64,000 bases of DNA from Streptomyces sp. NBC_01267 (GTDB lineage: Bacteria; Actinomycetota; Actinomycetes; Streptomycetales; Streptomycetaceae), in NCBI RefSeq assembly GCF_036241575.1, contig NZ_CP108455.1, positions 5,459,501-5,523,500 on the forward strand, written 5' to 3'. Positions 46,642 through 57,033 of the stretch are shown here, one piece after another. The position numbers were made by a program, and so were the translations under genes. Every line of letters starts with the position of its first letter. Position 1 is the stretch's first letter. Under the pieces are notes generated by a model, which did not search any database, was not told the DNA's origin, and worked only from the letters and a program-made list of their open reading frames with translations.

Positions 46642-47745
46642 ATGGGCGAGTCACAGAAGGCGGGCCGAATACGGGGCAGCGGCAAACGCCGCAGGAGGGC
46701 ATCCACCCGGCGCAGGACGCTGACCATCACGGCATGGGTGGCCGCCGGAGTCGTCGTACTCGGCGGCGGCGGACTGGGCTTCCTCTACTTCAAGCTCGAC
46801 GGCAACCTCAAGAGCGTCGACATCAACGCCCAGCTCGGCACCGACCGCCCCGCCAAGGTCGACAACGGCTCCATGGACATCCTGGTGCTCGGCTCCGACT
46901 CCCGCGCGGGGGCGAACTCCAAGTACGGCAAGGACGAGGGCGGCGCCCGCTCGGACACCGCGATGGTCGTCCACGTCTACCAGGGCCACAAGAAGGCCAG
47001 TGTCGTGTCGATCCCCCGCGACACCCTCGTGGACCGGCCCGACTGCACCGACTCCAAGGGCGCCACGGTCGCGGGCGCGCAGCACGCCATGTTCAACACG
47101 GCGTACGAGAGCGGCGGTCCGGCCTGCGCGGTGAAGACCGTCGAGAAGATGTCCGGGATCCGGATGGACCACTACCTGGAGGTCGACTTCTCCGGCTTCC
47201 AGAAGCTCATCGACGACCTGGGCGGTGTGCCCGTCACCACCACCAAGGCGATCAACGACGACAAGAGCCACCTGCACCTCGCGGCGGGCACCCACACGCT
47301 CAACGGCGAGGACGCGCTCGGCCTCGTACGCACCAGGCACGGCGTCGGCGACGGCAGCGACCTCGGCCGCATACAGCTCCAGCAGGCCTTCATCAAGGCG
47401 CTGATCAACCAGATCAAGCACGTCGGGGTATTCACCAGCCCCACGAAGCTCTACAACCTCGCGGACACCGCCACCAAGACGGTCACCACCGACTCCGACA
47501 TCAACTCCGTCAAGAGCCTGGTGAGCTTCGCGAACGGGCTCAAGGGCATCGGCGCGGGCGACATGAAGATGGTCACGATGCCCGTCGAGTACGACCCGGC
47601 GGATCCCAACCGGGTGATCCCGCTGGAGGCGAAGGCGCAGCAGGTGTGGACCGCGCTGAAGCAGGACCGGCCCATTCCGGCCGCCGCGACCAAGGGCTCC
47701 GCGGGCGACCAGGGCGAGGCGGGCAAGGTCGTGACCAGCTCGTAG
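46642..47745 (+). CDS. LytR-CpsA-Psr (LCP) family cell-wall ligase (367 aa)
   Basis: A basic N-terminus and one transmembrane helix (residues 28-50) put the LCP domain outside. Family motifs follow: DILVLGSDSR, GGARSDTAMVVHV, ASVVSIPRDTLVDRP and DHYLEVDFSGFQKLID, with ALGLVRTRHG near the end. LCP enzymes transfer polyprenyl-pyrophosphate-linked glycopolymers to peptidoglycan; the Asp and Arg residues in these motifs bind the pyrophosphate. Start ATG 46642 follows GGAGGGGA. Confidence 0.92.
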   Translation: MGESQKAGRIRGSGKRRRRASTRRRTLTITAWVAAGVVVLGGGGLGFLYFKLDGNLKSVDINAQLGTDRPAKVDNGSMDILVLGSDSRAGANSKYGKDEGGARSDTAMVVHVYQGHKKASVVSIPRDTLVDRPDCTDSKGATVAGAQHAMFNTAYESGGPACAVKTVEKMSGIRMDHYLEVDFSGFQKLIDDLGGVPVTTTKAINDDKSHLHLAAGTHTLNGEDALGLVRTRHGVGDGSDLGRIQLQQAFIKALINQIKHVGVFTSPTKLYNLADTATKTVTTDSDINSVKSLVSFANGLKGIGAGDMKMVTMPVEYDPADPNRVIPLEAKAQQVWTALKQDRPIPAAATKGSAGDQGEAGKVVTSS

Positions 47746-47903
47746 AGGCCCACCCCGGAATAGATCCGGCCCGCCCGGGGTTGGCCAACTGTCCGGAATT
47801 TTGAAGGACGGGCCAGTCCTGGCAGACTGGTACGTCGGCCCCGGTTCACGTTCGGACAATTCCGTCCGCACGACCCGGCGCCCTCCCGAAACTAGGAGCC
47901 ACC

Positions 47904-48131
47904 TTGAAGCGCGACATCCACCCCGAGTACCACGAGACCCAGGTCAGCTGCACCTGCGGTGCCTCGTTCACCACCCACAGCACCCTCGCCGAAGGCACCA
48001 TCCGTGCCGAGGTCTGCTCCGAGTGCCACCCGTTCTACACGGGCAAGCAGAAGATCCTCGACACCGGTGGCCGTGTGGCCCGCTTCGAGGCCCGCTTCGG
48101 CAAGAAGGCCGCCGGCTCCGACGCCAAGTAG
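47904..48131 (+). CDS. rpmE: 50S ribosomal protein L31 (zinc-binding form)
   Basis: 75 residues starting [14 protein letters not shown]. The four zinc ligands Cys16, Cys18, Cys38 and Cys41 make it the C+ form. A zinc-independent paralogue is usual in Streptomyces under Zur control, but it is not in this window. The start is a TTG at 47904 with AGGAG 5 nt upstream. A strong hairpin follows, so the gene is mostly transcribed alone. Confidence 0.96.
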   Translation: MKRDIHPEYHETQVSCTCGASFTTHSTLAEGTIRAEVCSECHPFYTGKQKILDTGGRVARFEARFGKKAAGSDAK

Positions 48132-48140
48132 CGAGCCACT

Positions 48141-48187
48141 GCGCCGGTCCTCGGTCGCTCCTTCGCGGAGCGACCGGACCGGCGCTT
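48141..48187 (+). terminator. Terminator between rpmE and prfA
   Basis: GCGCCGGTCC plus GGTCGCTC pair with GAGCGACC plus GGACCGGCGC, giving a long stem with a short loop and a TTTTG run after it, 9 nt downstream of the rpmE stop. Confidence 0.88.
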
Positions 48188-48242
48188 TTGCCGTCCGGAG
48201 CAGCCGCAGCCCTTTTTGACGTACGAAAGCAGGAAACCCCCG

Positions 48243-49322
48243 ATGTTCGAGGCGGTCGAGGAACTGATCGGCGAGCACGCCGGTCTTGAGGAACAGCTCG
48301 CCGACCCGTCGGTCCACGCCGACCAGGCCAACGCGCGCAGGCTCAACAAGCGCTACGCCGAGCTGACCCCGATCGTCGCCACGTACCGTTCCTGGAAGCA
48401 GACCGGGGACGACATCGAGACGGCCCGTGAACTGTCCTACGACGACCCGGAGTTCGCCGCCGAGGTCAAGGTGCTGGACAAGCAGCGCGAGGCGCTCACC
48501 GAGAAGCTCCGGCTGCTCCTGGTGCCGCGCGACCCCAGCGACGACAAGGACGTTCTCCTGGAGGTCAAGGCGGGCGCGGGCGGCGACGAGTCGGCCCTGT
48601 TCGCCGGTGACCTGCTGCGGATGTACCTGCGCTACGCCGAGCGGGCCGGCTGGAAGACCGAGATCATCGACGCCACCGAGTCCGAACTGGGCGGCTACAA
48701 GGACGTCCAGGTCGCGGTGAAGACCAAGGGCGGCAACGGCGCGACCGAGCCCGGCCAGGGCGTCTGGGCGCGGCTGAAGTACGAGGGCGGCGTGCACCGC
48801 GTGCAGCGGGTGCCCTCCACCGAGTCGCAGGGCCGCATCCACACCTCGGCGGCCGGGGTGCTCGTCACCCCCGAGGCCGAGGAGGTCGAGGTCGAGGTCC
48901 ACCCCAACGACCTCCGCATCGACGTGTACCGCTCGTCAGGGCCCGGCGGACAGTCGGTCAACACCACGGACTCCGCGGTCCGCATCACGCACCTGCCGAC
49001 CGGCGTCGTCGCCTCCTGCCAGAACGAGAAGAGCCAGCTCCAGAACAAGGAGCAGGCGATGCGTATCCTGCGTTCCAGGCTGCTCGCCGCGGCCCAGGAG
49101 GCCGCCGAACGGGAAGCCTCCGACGTACGGCGCAGCCAGGTCCGCACCGTCGACAGGTCCGAGAAGATCCGGACGTACAACTTCCCGGAAAACCGGATCT
49201 CCGACCACCGTGTCGGCTTCAAGGCGTACAACTTGGACCAGGTGCTCGACGGCGACCTGGACGCAGTGATCCAGGCGTGCGTGGACGCGGACTCCGCGGC
49301 CAAGCTCGCCGCCGCCCAGTAG
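48243..49322 (+). CDS. prfA: Peptide chain release factor 1
   Basis: Terminates translation at UAA/UAG. The GGQ loop that triggers peptidyl-tRNA hydrolysis is in [18 protein letters not shown], and the long N-terminal helical domain and C-terminal [18 protein letters not shown] are typical; 359 aa is normal. The ATG at 48243 (MFEAVEELI) is preferred to an in-frame ATG at 48216, because AGCAGGAAA precedes it. prmC, whose product methylates the GGQ glutamine, follows 25 bp later. Confidence 0.96.
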   Translation: MFEAVEELIGEHAGLEEQLADPSVHADQANARRLNKRYAELTPIVATYRSWKQTGDDIETARELSYDDPEFAAEVKVLDKQREALTEKLRLLLVPRDPSDDKDVLLEVKAGAGGDESALFAGDLLRMYLRYAERAGWKTEIIDATESELGGYKDVQVAVKTKGGNGATEPGQGVWARLKYEGGVHRVQRVPSTESQGRIHTSAAGVLVTPEAEEVEVEVHPNDLRIDVYRSSGPGGQSVNTTDSAVRITHLPTGVVASCQNEKSQLQNKEQAMRILRSRLLAAAQEAAEREASDVRRSQVRTVDRSEKIRTYNFPENRISDHRVGFKAYNLDQVLDGDLDAVIQACVDADSAAKLAAAQ

Positions 49323-49347
49323 TAGCCGGCCCGTACTGGAGAACCGC

Positions 49348-50193
49348 ATGAACCTGCTGCTTGCCGAGGTGGCCCAGGCCACCCAGCGGCTGGCCGACGC
49401 CGGCGTGCCCTCCCCGCGCTTCGACGCCGAGGAGCTCGCCGCCTTCGTGCACGGCGTCAAGCGGGGCGAGCTCCACCACGTCAAGGACGAGGACTTCGAC
49501 GCCCGCTACTGGGAGACCATCGCCCGCCGTGAGGCCCGGGAACCGCTCCAGCACATCACCGGCCGCGCCTTCTTCCGTTACCTGGAACTCCAGGTCGGGC
49601 CCGGTGTCTTCGTGCCCCGGCCGGAGACCGAGTCGGTCGTCGGGTGGGCCATAGACGCGGTGCGCGCCATGGACGTGGTCGAACCGCTGATCGTCGACCT
49701 GTGCACGGGCTCCGGAGCCATCGCGCTGGCCATGGCCCAGGAGGTGCCCCGCTCCCGGGTGCACGCCGTGGAACTGTCCGACGACGCGCTGCACTGGACC
49801 CGGAAGAACGCCGAGGGGTCCAGGGTCACCGTCCACCAGGGCGACGCCCTGAGCGCGCTCCCCGAGCTCGACGGCCAGGTGGACCTGGTCATCTCCAACC
49901 CGCCGTACATCCCGCTCACCGAGTGGGAGTACGTCGCCCCCGAGGCCCGTGACCACGACCCGGAGATGGCTCTCTTCTCCGGCGAGGACGGCCTCGACAC
50001 GATCCGCGGAATCGAGCGCACCGCCCACCGTCTCCTCGTGCCCGGCGGCGTCGTCGTCATCGAGCACGCCGACACCCAGGGCGGCCAGGTTCCGTGGATC
50101 TTCACCGAGGAGCGGGGCTGGGCCGACGCGGCCGACCACCCCGACCTGAACAACCGGCCCCGTTTCGCGACAGCCCGCAAGGCCCTGCCGTGA
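49348..50193 (+). CDS. prmC: Release factor glutamine methyltransferase
   Basis: S-adenosylmethionine-dependent enzyme that methylates the glutamine of the GGQ motif in release factors. The N-terminal helical domain includes REPLQHITGRAFFRYLEL. The SAM-binding loop is VDLCTGSGAIALAMA and the catalytic motif is VISNPPYIPL. 281 aa, ATG 49348 after GGAGA. Its place directly after prfA is classic. Confidence 0.95.
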   Translation: MNLLLAEVAQATQRLADAGVPSPRFDAEELAAFVHGVKRGELHHVKDEDFDARYWETIARREAREPLQHITGRAFFRYLELQVGPGVFVPRPETESVVGWAIDAVRAMDVVEPLIVDLCTGSGAIALAMAQEVPRSRVHAVELSDDALHWTRKNAEGSRVTVHQGDALSALPELDGQVDLVISNPPYIPLTEWEYVAPEARDHDPEMALFSGEDGLDTIRGIERTAHRLLVPGGVVVIEHADTQGGQVPWIFTEERGWADAADHPDLNNRPRFATARKALP

Positions 50194-50252
50194 CGGCCGC
50201 CGGGTCAGTTCCACAGCAGATTTTTCAGGCTTTGCACGAGGAGGCTCGCTAA

Positions 50253-50900
50253 ATGGCACGGCGATACGACACCAACGACGCGACCGACCGCACCACAGGT
50301 CTGCGTGAAGCAGCGTCCGCCGTCCGCCGGGGCGAGCTCGTCGTACTCCCGACGGACACCGTGTACGGCATCGGGGCGGACGCCTTCAGCTCCGAGGGCG
50401 TGGTGGACCTGCTGGACGCCAAGGGGCGCGGGCGCAACATGCCCACCCCTGTCCTCATCGGCTCCCCGAACACCCTGCACGGGCTCGTCACGGACTTCTC
50501 CGAGCAGGCCTGGGAGCTCGTCGACGCCTTCTGGCCGGGCGCGCTCACGCTCGTCGCCAAGCACCAGCCGTCCCTCCAGTGGGACCTGGGCGACACCCGG
50601 GGCACCGTGGCCGTACGGATGCCGCTGCACCCGGTCGCCATCGAACTGCTCACGGAGGTCGGCCCGATGGCCGTCTCCAGCGCCAACCTCACCGGCCACC
50701 CGGCGCCGGAGGACTGCGACGCGGCCCAGGAGATGCTCGGAGACTCGGTCTCCGTGTACCTGGACGGCGGCCCGACCCCCGGCAACATCCCCTCGTCGAT
50801 CGTCGACGTCACCGGCAGGATCCCGGTCCTGCTGCGCGCGGGCGCACTCTCCGCCGAGGAGCTCCGCAAGGTGGTACCTGACCTTGAGGTGGCCAATTGA
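50253..50900 (+). CDS. L-threonylcarbamoyladenylate synthase (TsaC/Sua5/YwlC family)
   Basis: Makes threonylcarbamoyl-AMP from threonine, bicarbonate and ATP, the first step of the t6A37 tRNA modification. The YrdC fold is seen in LVVLPTDTVYGIGADAF, KGRGRNMPTPVLIG and VAVRMPLHPVAIELL, with SSANLTGHPAPEDC in the substrate site. 215 aa, so without the extra Sua5 domain. ATG 50253 has GAGGAGG upstream. The last bases overlap the next gene (TTGA). Confidence 0.92.
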   Translation: MARRYDTNDATDRTTGLREAASAVRRGELVVLPTDTVYGIGADAFSSEGVVDLLDAKGRGRNMPTPVLIGSPNTLHGLVTDFSEQAWELVDAFWPGALTLVAKHQPSLQWDLGDTRGTVAVRMPLHPVAIELLTEVGPMAVSSANLTGHPAPEDCDAAQEMLGDSVSVYLDGGPTPGNIPSSIVDVTGRIPVLLRAGALSAEELRKVVPDLEVAN

Positions 50901-51544
50901 CAGCCCCTGAGGGGCGTGGCATAGGCGCGGTCGCCCCCGGCGGCACGTTCAGGATCCTCCACGTCAGCACCGGCAACGTCTGCCGCTCGCCGATCACCGA
51001 GCGGCTGACCCGCCATGCCCTGGCCGACCGGCTGGGCGCCCGGCTGACCGGCGGCCTGATCGTGGAGAGCGCGGGCACCTGGGGCCACGAGGGGGCCCCG
51101 ATGGAGGCCAACGCGGCGACCGTCCTGTCGGACTACGGCGCGGACGCCGACGGCTTCCTCGGCCGCGAGCTGCTCGACGACCACGTGATCCGCGCCGACC
51201 TGGTGCTCACCGCGACCCGTGACCACCGGGCCCAGGTCATCTCGATGGGCCACTCGGCGGGGCTGCGCACCTTCACCCTGAAGGAGTTCACCCGTCTCGT
51301 CCGGGCCATAGACCCGGCGACGCTGCCGGACCCGCTCGACGAGGGCGTGGTGGAGCGCGCGCGGGCCCTGGTGCGGGCCGCCGCGGCGCTGCGCGGGTGG
51401 CTGCTCGCGCCGACGGTCGAGGCGGACGAGGTCAACGATCCGTACGGGGCGCCGATCACCTTCTTCCGGTCGATCGGTGACGAGATCAACCAGGCGCTGG
51501 ATCCGGTGGTGACCGCGCTGACGGGTGTGGCCGCGACCCACTGA
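50897..51544 (+). CDS. Low-molecular-weight protein-tyrosine-phosphatase-like protein (215 aa)
   Basis: The family P-loop C(X5)R(S/T) appears as HVSTGNVCRSPITER: the position of the nucleophilic cysteine is Ser, while the second Cys and the Arg remain. The acid loop is in AIDPATLPDPLDE. Overall fold and length fit the LMW-PTP family with N- and C-terminal extensions. Without the nucleophile it may bind phosphotyrosine, act weakly, or do something else. The start is a TTG overlapping the TsaC-family stop, so the two are coupled. Confidence 0.75.
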   Translation: MTAPEGRGIGAVAPGGTFRILHVSTGNVCRSPITERLTRHALADRLGARLTGGLIVESAGTWGHEGAPMEANAATVLSDYGADADGFLGRELLDDHVIRADLVLTATRDHRAQVISMGHSAGLRTFTLKEFTRLVRAIDPATLPDPLDEGVVERARALVRAAAALRGWLLAPTVEADEVNDPYGAPITFFRSIGDEINQALDPVVTALTGVAATH

Positions 51545-51660
51545 CCCCGCGGTGCGGCCCGTCGGGTCCGCCCGCGCACGCCCGGACGAGCCGGACCCCG
51601 TCCGGCGGGCGCCCCGGTACGGCCCGGCCTACATTGGGTGGGACGCCGAGGAGCCCCAAG

Positions 51661-52902
51661 ATGCCGGTCACCGCCACAGCCCGCCACTCCGCCGGTTTCG
51701 ACGCCCTGCGCGCGCAGGACCCGGAGATGGCCGACGTCATCAGCGGCGAGACCGAGCGGCAGACCGGCTCGCTCCAGCTGATCGCCGCGGAGAACTTCAG
51801 CTCACCCGCCGTCCTCGCGGCTCTCGGCTCCGCGCTGTCCAACAAGTACGCGGAGGGCTATCCGGGCGCCCGCCACCACGGCGGCTGCGAAATGGTCGAC
51901 ATCGCCGAGCGGATCGCCTGTGAGCGGGCCACAGCGCTCTTCGGAGCCGAACACGCGAACGTACAGCCGCACTCCGGGTCCTCGGCCGTCCTGGCGGCGT
52001 ACGCGGCCCTTCTGCGCCCCGGTGACACGGTCCTCGCCATGGGTCTGGCGCACGGCGGGCACCTCACGCACGGTTCGCCCGCCAATTTCTCCGGCCGCTG
52101 GTTCGACTTCGTCGGGTACGGGGTGGACGCCGAGAGCGGACTGATCGACTACGACCAGGTGCGGGCCCTCGCCGAGCAGCACCGGCCGCGGGCCATCGTC
52201 TGCGGGTCCATCTCGTATCCGCGCCACCCCGACTACGCGGCGTTCCGCGCCATCGCCGACGAGGCGGGCGCCTATCTGATCGCGGACGCGGCCCACCCGA
52301 TGGGCCTGATCGCCGGGGGAGCGGCGCCCAGTCCCGTTCCGTACGCCGATGTCGTCTGCGCCACCACCCACAAGGTGCTGCGCGGTCCGCGCGGCGGGAT
52401 GATCCTCTGCGGCCCGGACCTGGCCGACCGGATCGACCGGGCCGTCTTCCCGTTCACCCAGGGCGGCGCGCAGATGCACACGATCGCGGCCAAGGCCGTG
52501 GCCTTCGGCGAGGCAGCGACGCCGGCCTTCGCCTCCTACGCCCACCAGGTGGTGGCGAACGCGCGCGTGCTCGCGGCCGGACTCGCGGCGGAGGGCTTCG
52601 CGGTCACCACCGGCGGGACCGACACCCACCTGATCACGGCGGATCCGGCCCCGCTCGGCATCGGCGGGCAGCAGGCCCGCAGCCTCCTGGCAGCCGCGGG
52701 CCTGGTCCTGGACACCTGCGCACTGCCTTACGGTGATGGGCGGGGCATCCGGCTGGGCACCGCCGCCGTCACCACGCAGGGCATGGGGGCGCCGGAGATG
52801 GCCGACATCGCGGCGCTGTTCATGAAGGCGTTGCGCGAAGAGCAGGGAACCCGTGAAGAAGTCCGAGAACTGGCCAGGAGGTTTCCGTCGAATTCGGGAT
52901 AG
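51661..52902 (+). CDS. glyA: Serine hydroxymethyltransferase
   Basis: PLP enzyme that interconverts serine and glycine with tetrahydrofolate. The PLP lysine is in ATTHKVLRGPRGGM. NKYAEGYPGARHHGGC and IADAAHPMGLIAGG are hallmark segments, and SLQLIAAENFSSPAVL starts the fold. 413 aa from ATG 51661, with GAGGAG 10 nt upstream. Streptomyces often carry two glyA copies; this is the one by the prfA-atp block. Confidence 0.93.
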   Translation: MPVTATARHSAGFDALRAQDPEMADVISGETERQTGSLQLIAAENFSSPAVLAALGSALSNKYAEGYPGARHHGGCEMVDIAERIACERATALFGAEHANVQPHSGSSAVLAAYAALLRPGDTVLAMGLAHGGHLTHGSPANFSGRWFDFVGYGVDAESGLIDYDQVRALAEQHRPRAIVCGSISYPRHPDYAAFRAIADEAGAYLIADAAHPMGLIAGGAAPSPVPYADVVCATTHKVLRGPRGGMILCGPDLADRIDRAVFPFTQGGAQMHTIAAKAVAFGEAATPAFASYAHQVVANARVLAAGLAAEGFAVTTGGTDTHLITADPAPLGIGGQQARSLLAAAGLVLDTCALPYGDGRGIRLGTAAVTTQGMGAPEMADIAALFMKALREEQGTREEVRELARRFPSNSG

Positions 52903-53008
52903 ACAGGCACCCGTGCAACCATCGTTGGTACCCGTGTGTCCTTAACCCTATGCATGCCGAAGCTAAGGTGTGGGGCTGAGATGGCTAGCGATATCTGTGG
53001 GGCAGCCC

Positions 53009-54373
53009 GTGCGTGAATACCTGCTGACGCTCTGCGTCACGGCCGCGGTGACGTATCTCCTGACCGGGCCGGTGCGGAAGTTCGCCATCATGGCCGGGGC
53101 GATGCCGGAGATCCGTGCCCGTGACGTGCACCGGGAACCGACGCCGCGGCTCGGCGGCATCGCCATGTTCGGCGGTCTGTGCGCGGGTCTGCTCGTCGCG
53201 GACCATCTGACGAACCTCAGCAGCGTCTTCACCTTGTCGAACGAACCACGCGCGCTGCTCTCCGGCGCGGGCCTGATCTGGCTCATCGGCGTCCTGGACG
53301 ACAAGTTCGAGATCGACGCCCTGATCAAGCTCGGCGGCCAGATGATCGCCGCGGGTGTCATGGTGATGCAGGGCCTGACGATCCTGTGGCTGCCGATTCC
53401 CGGCGTCGGAACGGTCGGGCTGACCTCCTGGCAGGGCACGCTGCTGACCGTCGCGCTCGTGGTCATCACCATCAACGCGGTGAACTTCGTGGACGGCCTG
53501 GACGGCCTGGCCGCCGGCATGGTCTGCATCGCCGCCGCCGCCTTCTTCATGTACACGTACCGGATCTGGTACGGGTACGGGATCGAGGCCGCCGCCCCGG
53601 CGACCCTCTTCGCCGCCGTGCTGATGGGGATGTGCCTGGGCTTCCTGCCGCACAACATGCACCCCGCCCGGATCTTCATGGGCGACTCGGGCTCGATGAT
53701 GATCGGGCTGGTGCTGGCCGCCGGCGCGATCTCGGTGACCGGTCAGGTCGACCCGGACGCGATGAGCCTGAACCTCGGCGGAGGGCGCGAGGCGACCCAT
53801 GCGATGCTCCCGGTCTTCATCCCGCTGCTGATGCCCCTGACGATCATCGCGGTGCCGTTCGCCGACCTGGTGATGGCGATCGTCCGGCGTACCTGGAACG
53901 GCCAGTCGCCGTTCGCCGCCGACCGCGGTCACCTGCACCACCGGCTCCTGGAGATCGGCCACTCGCACAGCAGGGCAGTGCTGATCATGTACTTCTGGTC
54001 GGCCCTGTTCGCCTTCGGCGCCGTCGCCTACTCGGTGCGTTCCGCGTCCACCTGGATCCTGCTGGTGATCGTGGGACTGAGCGCGGTGGGCCTGGTGTTG
54101 CTCCTGCTGCCCCGCTTCACGCCGCGCGCTCCGCAGTGGGCCCAGCGCTTCGTACCGCCGCGTTACCGGCTACGACGGCTGCGTCAGGGTGCGGCCGAAC
54201 CGGAGACCGCGCACGCCGAACTCTCGCAGGATTCGGGCATTTCGGGCGGAATTGACGATGCCGACGGATTCGCCGACGGGGTCGGAAGTGCGCCCGTTCC
54301 GGCAGGCGTCAACGGGGCGACAGCAATTGGCCACCGTGTGCATCTTCCCGATCGCAGTGAAGCCAGGACCTGA
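53009..54373 (+). CDS. Polyprenyl-phosphate N-acetylhexosamine-1-phosphate transferase (WecA/MraY family)
   Basis: An integral membrane enzyme with about eleven helices that moves sugar-1-phosphate from a UDP-sugar to undecaprenyl (decaprenyl) phosphate, the first step in cell-wall glycopolymer synthesis. Catalytic motifs: LIGVLDDKFEIDALIKLGGQ, INAVNFVDGLDGLAAG, FMGDSGSMMIGL and GHLHHRLLEIGHS. The GTG at 53009 (VREYLLTL) is chosen with GGGG upstream; ATG/GTG codons further upstream would add non-membrane residues. Its C-terminus is a soluble acidic tail. It may feed LCP ligases. Confidence 0.9.
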   Translation: MREYLLTLCVTAAVTYLLTGPVRKFAIMAGAMPEIRARDVHREPTPRLGGIAMFGGLCAGLLVADHLTNLSSVFTLSNEPRALLSGAGLIWLIGVLDDKFEIDALIKLGGQMIAAGVMVMQGLTILWLPIPGVGTVGLTSWQGTLLTVALVVITINAVNFVDGLDGLAAGMVCIAAAAFFMYTYRIWYGYGIEAAAPATLFAAVLMGMCLGFLPHNMHPARIFMGDSGSMMIGLVLAAGAISVTGQVDPDAMSLNLGGGREATHAMLPVFIPLLMPLTIIAVPFADLVMAIVRRTWNGQSPFAADRGHLHHRLLEIGHSHSRAVLIMYFWSALFAFGAVAYSVRSASTWILLVIVGLSAVGLVLLLLPRFTPRAPQWAQRFVPPRYRLRRLRQGAAEPETAHAELSQDSGISGGIDDADGFADGVGSAPVPAGVNGATAIGHRVHLPDRSEART

Positions 54374-54650
54374 CGCCGAGGTGCATTGAGCATTTCGCTC
54401 AACAGGCGCCAATATCAGGCAAAGTGGCGATCGTGTTGCACAGGCGCGCGGAGTCACTCTCATGTGTGACGGGCAGCACACTCCCATGGTAAAGACCTCA
54501 TCAAATAGTTTGTGATACCGTTCACGAAACCCGGCGACGAAGCCGAAGGGCCGTAGTGCGACGGTCCTTTGGCCCGAGATCCACTCTCGGACCCGGGCCT
54601 ACGCTCGTCCATGACGACACCCTGCCCCCACCCGAAGCGGAGCTGCCGCC

Positions 54651-55088
54651 ATGCCGTCCAATGACGCCCGAACACTCCTCCAGACCGCCGTACCCACCGC
54701 TGCCGCCGGCGTCATCGCCGCGGTCGTCAGCGGCGTGGTCGCGGGCGGTAAGGGGGCGATCGGTGCGCTCGTTGCGACGGTGATCGTGATGCTCTTCATG
54801 GGGATCGGACTCGTCGTCCTGAATCGCACCGCGAAGTCCCTGCCGCATCTGTTCCAGGCGATGGGGCTGATGCTCTACACCGCACAGCTGTTGCTGCTCT
54901 TCATCTTTGTCGCGGTGTTCAAGAACACCACGTTGTTCAACCCGAAGTCATTTGCCATCACGCTGGTTGTCGCCACCGTTGTCTGGATCGCTGCCCAGGC
55001 GCGCGCGCATATGAAGGCCAAGATCCTCTACGTCGAACCGGACTCCACGGACGGGCACAAGCCCGAAAAGACGGGGTCCTCGAAGTGA
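54651..55088 (+). CDS. atpI: ATP synthase protein I
   Basis: A small membrane protein (145 aa, four hydrophobic helices) at the head of the atp operon, helping assembly of the c-ring in other bacteria. Its position, size and helix pattern identify it, since AtpI sequences are poorly conserved. The ATG at 54651 follows CGGAG. A 277-bp spacer upstream should hold the operon promoter; TACGCT at 54600-54605 is one candidate -10. Confidence 0.85.
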   Translation: MPSNDARTLLQTAVPTAAAGVIAAVVSGVVAGGKGAIGALVATVIVMLFMGIGLVVLNRTAKSLPHLFQAMGLMLYTAQLLLLFIFVAVFKNTTLFNPKSFAITLVVATVVWIAAQARAHMKAKILYVEPDSTDGHKPEKTGSSK

Positions 55089-55313
55089 AGGGTAGGGGCG
55101 GGATAAGCGGGCGTTGTGGATCCTGCTATCGTCCGGTTCCAACTGCGGCACTGCGCTCGCGGGCATCCGAGCTGACGCCTGCACCATCGCGAGGCTCACA
55201 ACCAGCCTGCCGCCCCCACATCCGTAACACCAGTCCAGTGCCGAACCGCGGCTGTGCGCCGCGCCGACACAACGAGGTTGCCGTACCTATGCGCCATGTT
55301 GAAGGAGCCCGCG

Positions 55314-56442
<1,129 letters not shown>

Positions 56443-56481
56443 TCTTCGGATCAGCGAACCCACTAGACGAAGGGCACTGAT

Positions 56482-57033
56482 ATGAGCCAGCTGCTCAACC
56501 TGGCGGCCGAGACGGAAAACCCGCTCGTTCCGCCGATCCCTGAGCTCGTCATCGGCTTCATCGCCTTTGTCATCGTCTTCGGTTTCCTCGCCAAGAAGCT
56601 CCTCCCGAACATCAACAAGGTTCTGGACGAGCGCCGCGAGGCCATCGAAGGCGGTATGGAAAAGGCCGATGCCGCCAAGCTCGAAGCCGAGAGCGTGCTT
56701 GAGCAGTACAAGGCTCAGCTCGCCGAGGCCCGGCACGAAGCCGCGCGGCTGCGCCAGGAGGCGCAGGAGCAGGGTGCCGCACTCATCGTTGAGATGCGTG
56801 CGGAGGGCCAGCGTCAGCGTGAGGACATCATCGCTGCCGGTCACGCCCAGCTCGCGGCCGACCGCAAGCAGGCCGCGCAGTCGCTGCGTCAGGACGTGGG
56901 CAAGCTCGCCACCGACCTGGCCGGCAAGCTCGTCGGCGAGTCCCTCGAGGACCACGCCCGGCAGAGCCGCACGATCGACCGGTTCCTCGACGGCCTCGAC
57001 GAGGCTGCTTCGAAGGCCGAGGCGGCTCGATGA
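56482..57033 (+). CDS. atpF: ATP synthase Fo subunit b
   Basis: One N-terminal membrane helix (VIGFIAFVIVFGFLAKK) and a long charged coiled coil make the peripheral stalk joining Fo to F1. 183 aa; the last four bases overlap the atpH start (ATGA). Confidence 0.95.
   Translation: MSQLLNLAAETENPLVPPIPELVIGFIAFVIVFGFLAKKLLPNINKVLDERREAIEGGMEKADAAKLEAESVLEQYKAQLAEARHEAARLRQEAQEQGAALIVEMRAEGQRQREDIIAAGHAQLAADRKQAAQSLRQDVGKLATDLAGKLVGESLEDHARQSRTIDRFLDGLDEAASKAEAAR

Noticed and set aside
47805..47835. Sigma-R type promoter (GGAAT-N18-GTT) before rpmE
   Set aside because: GGAAT is present, but no GTT follows at the required spacing; only a weak TTGAAG/CAGACT pair is visible.
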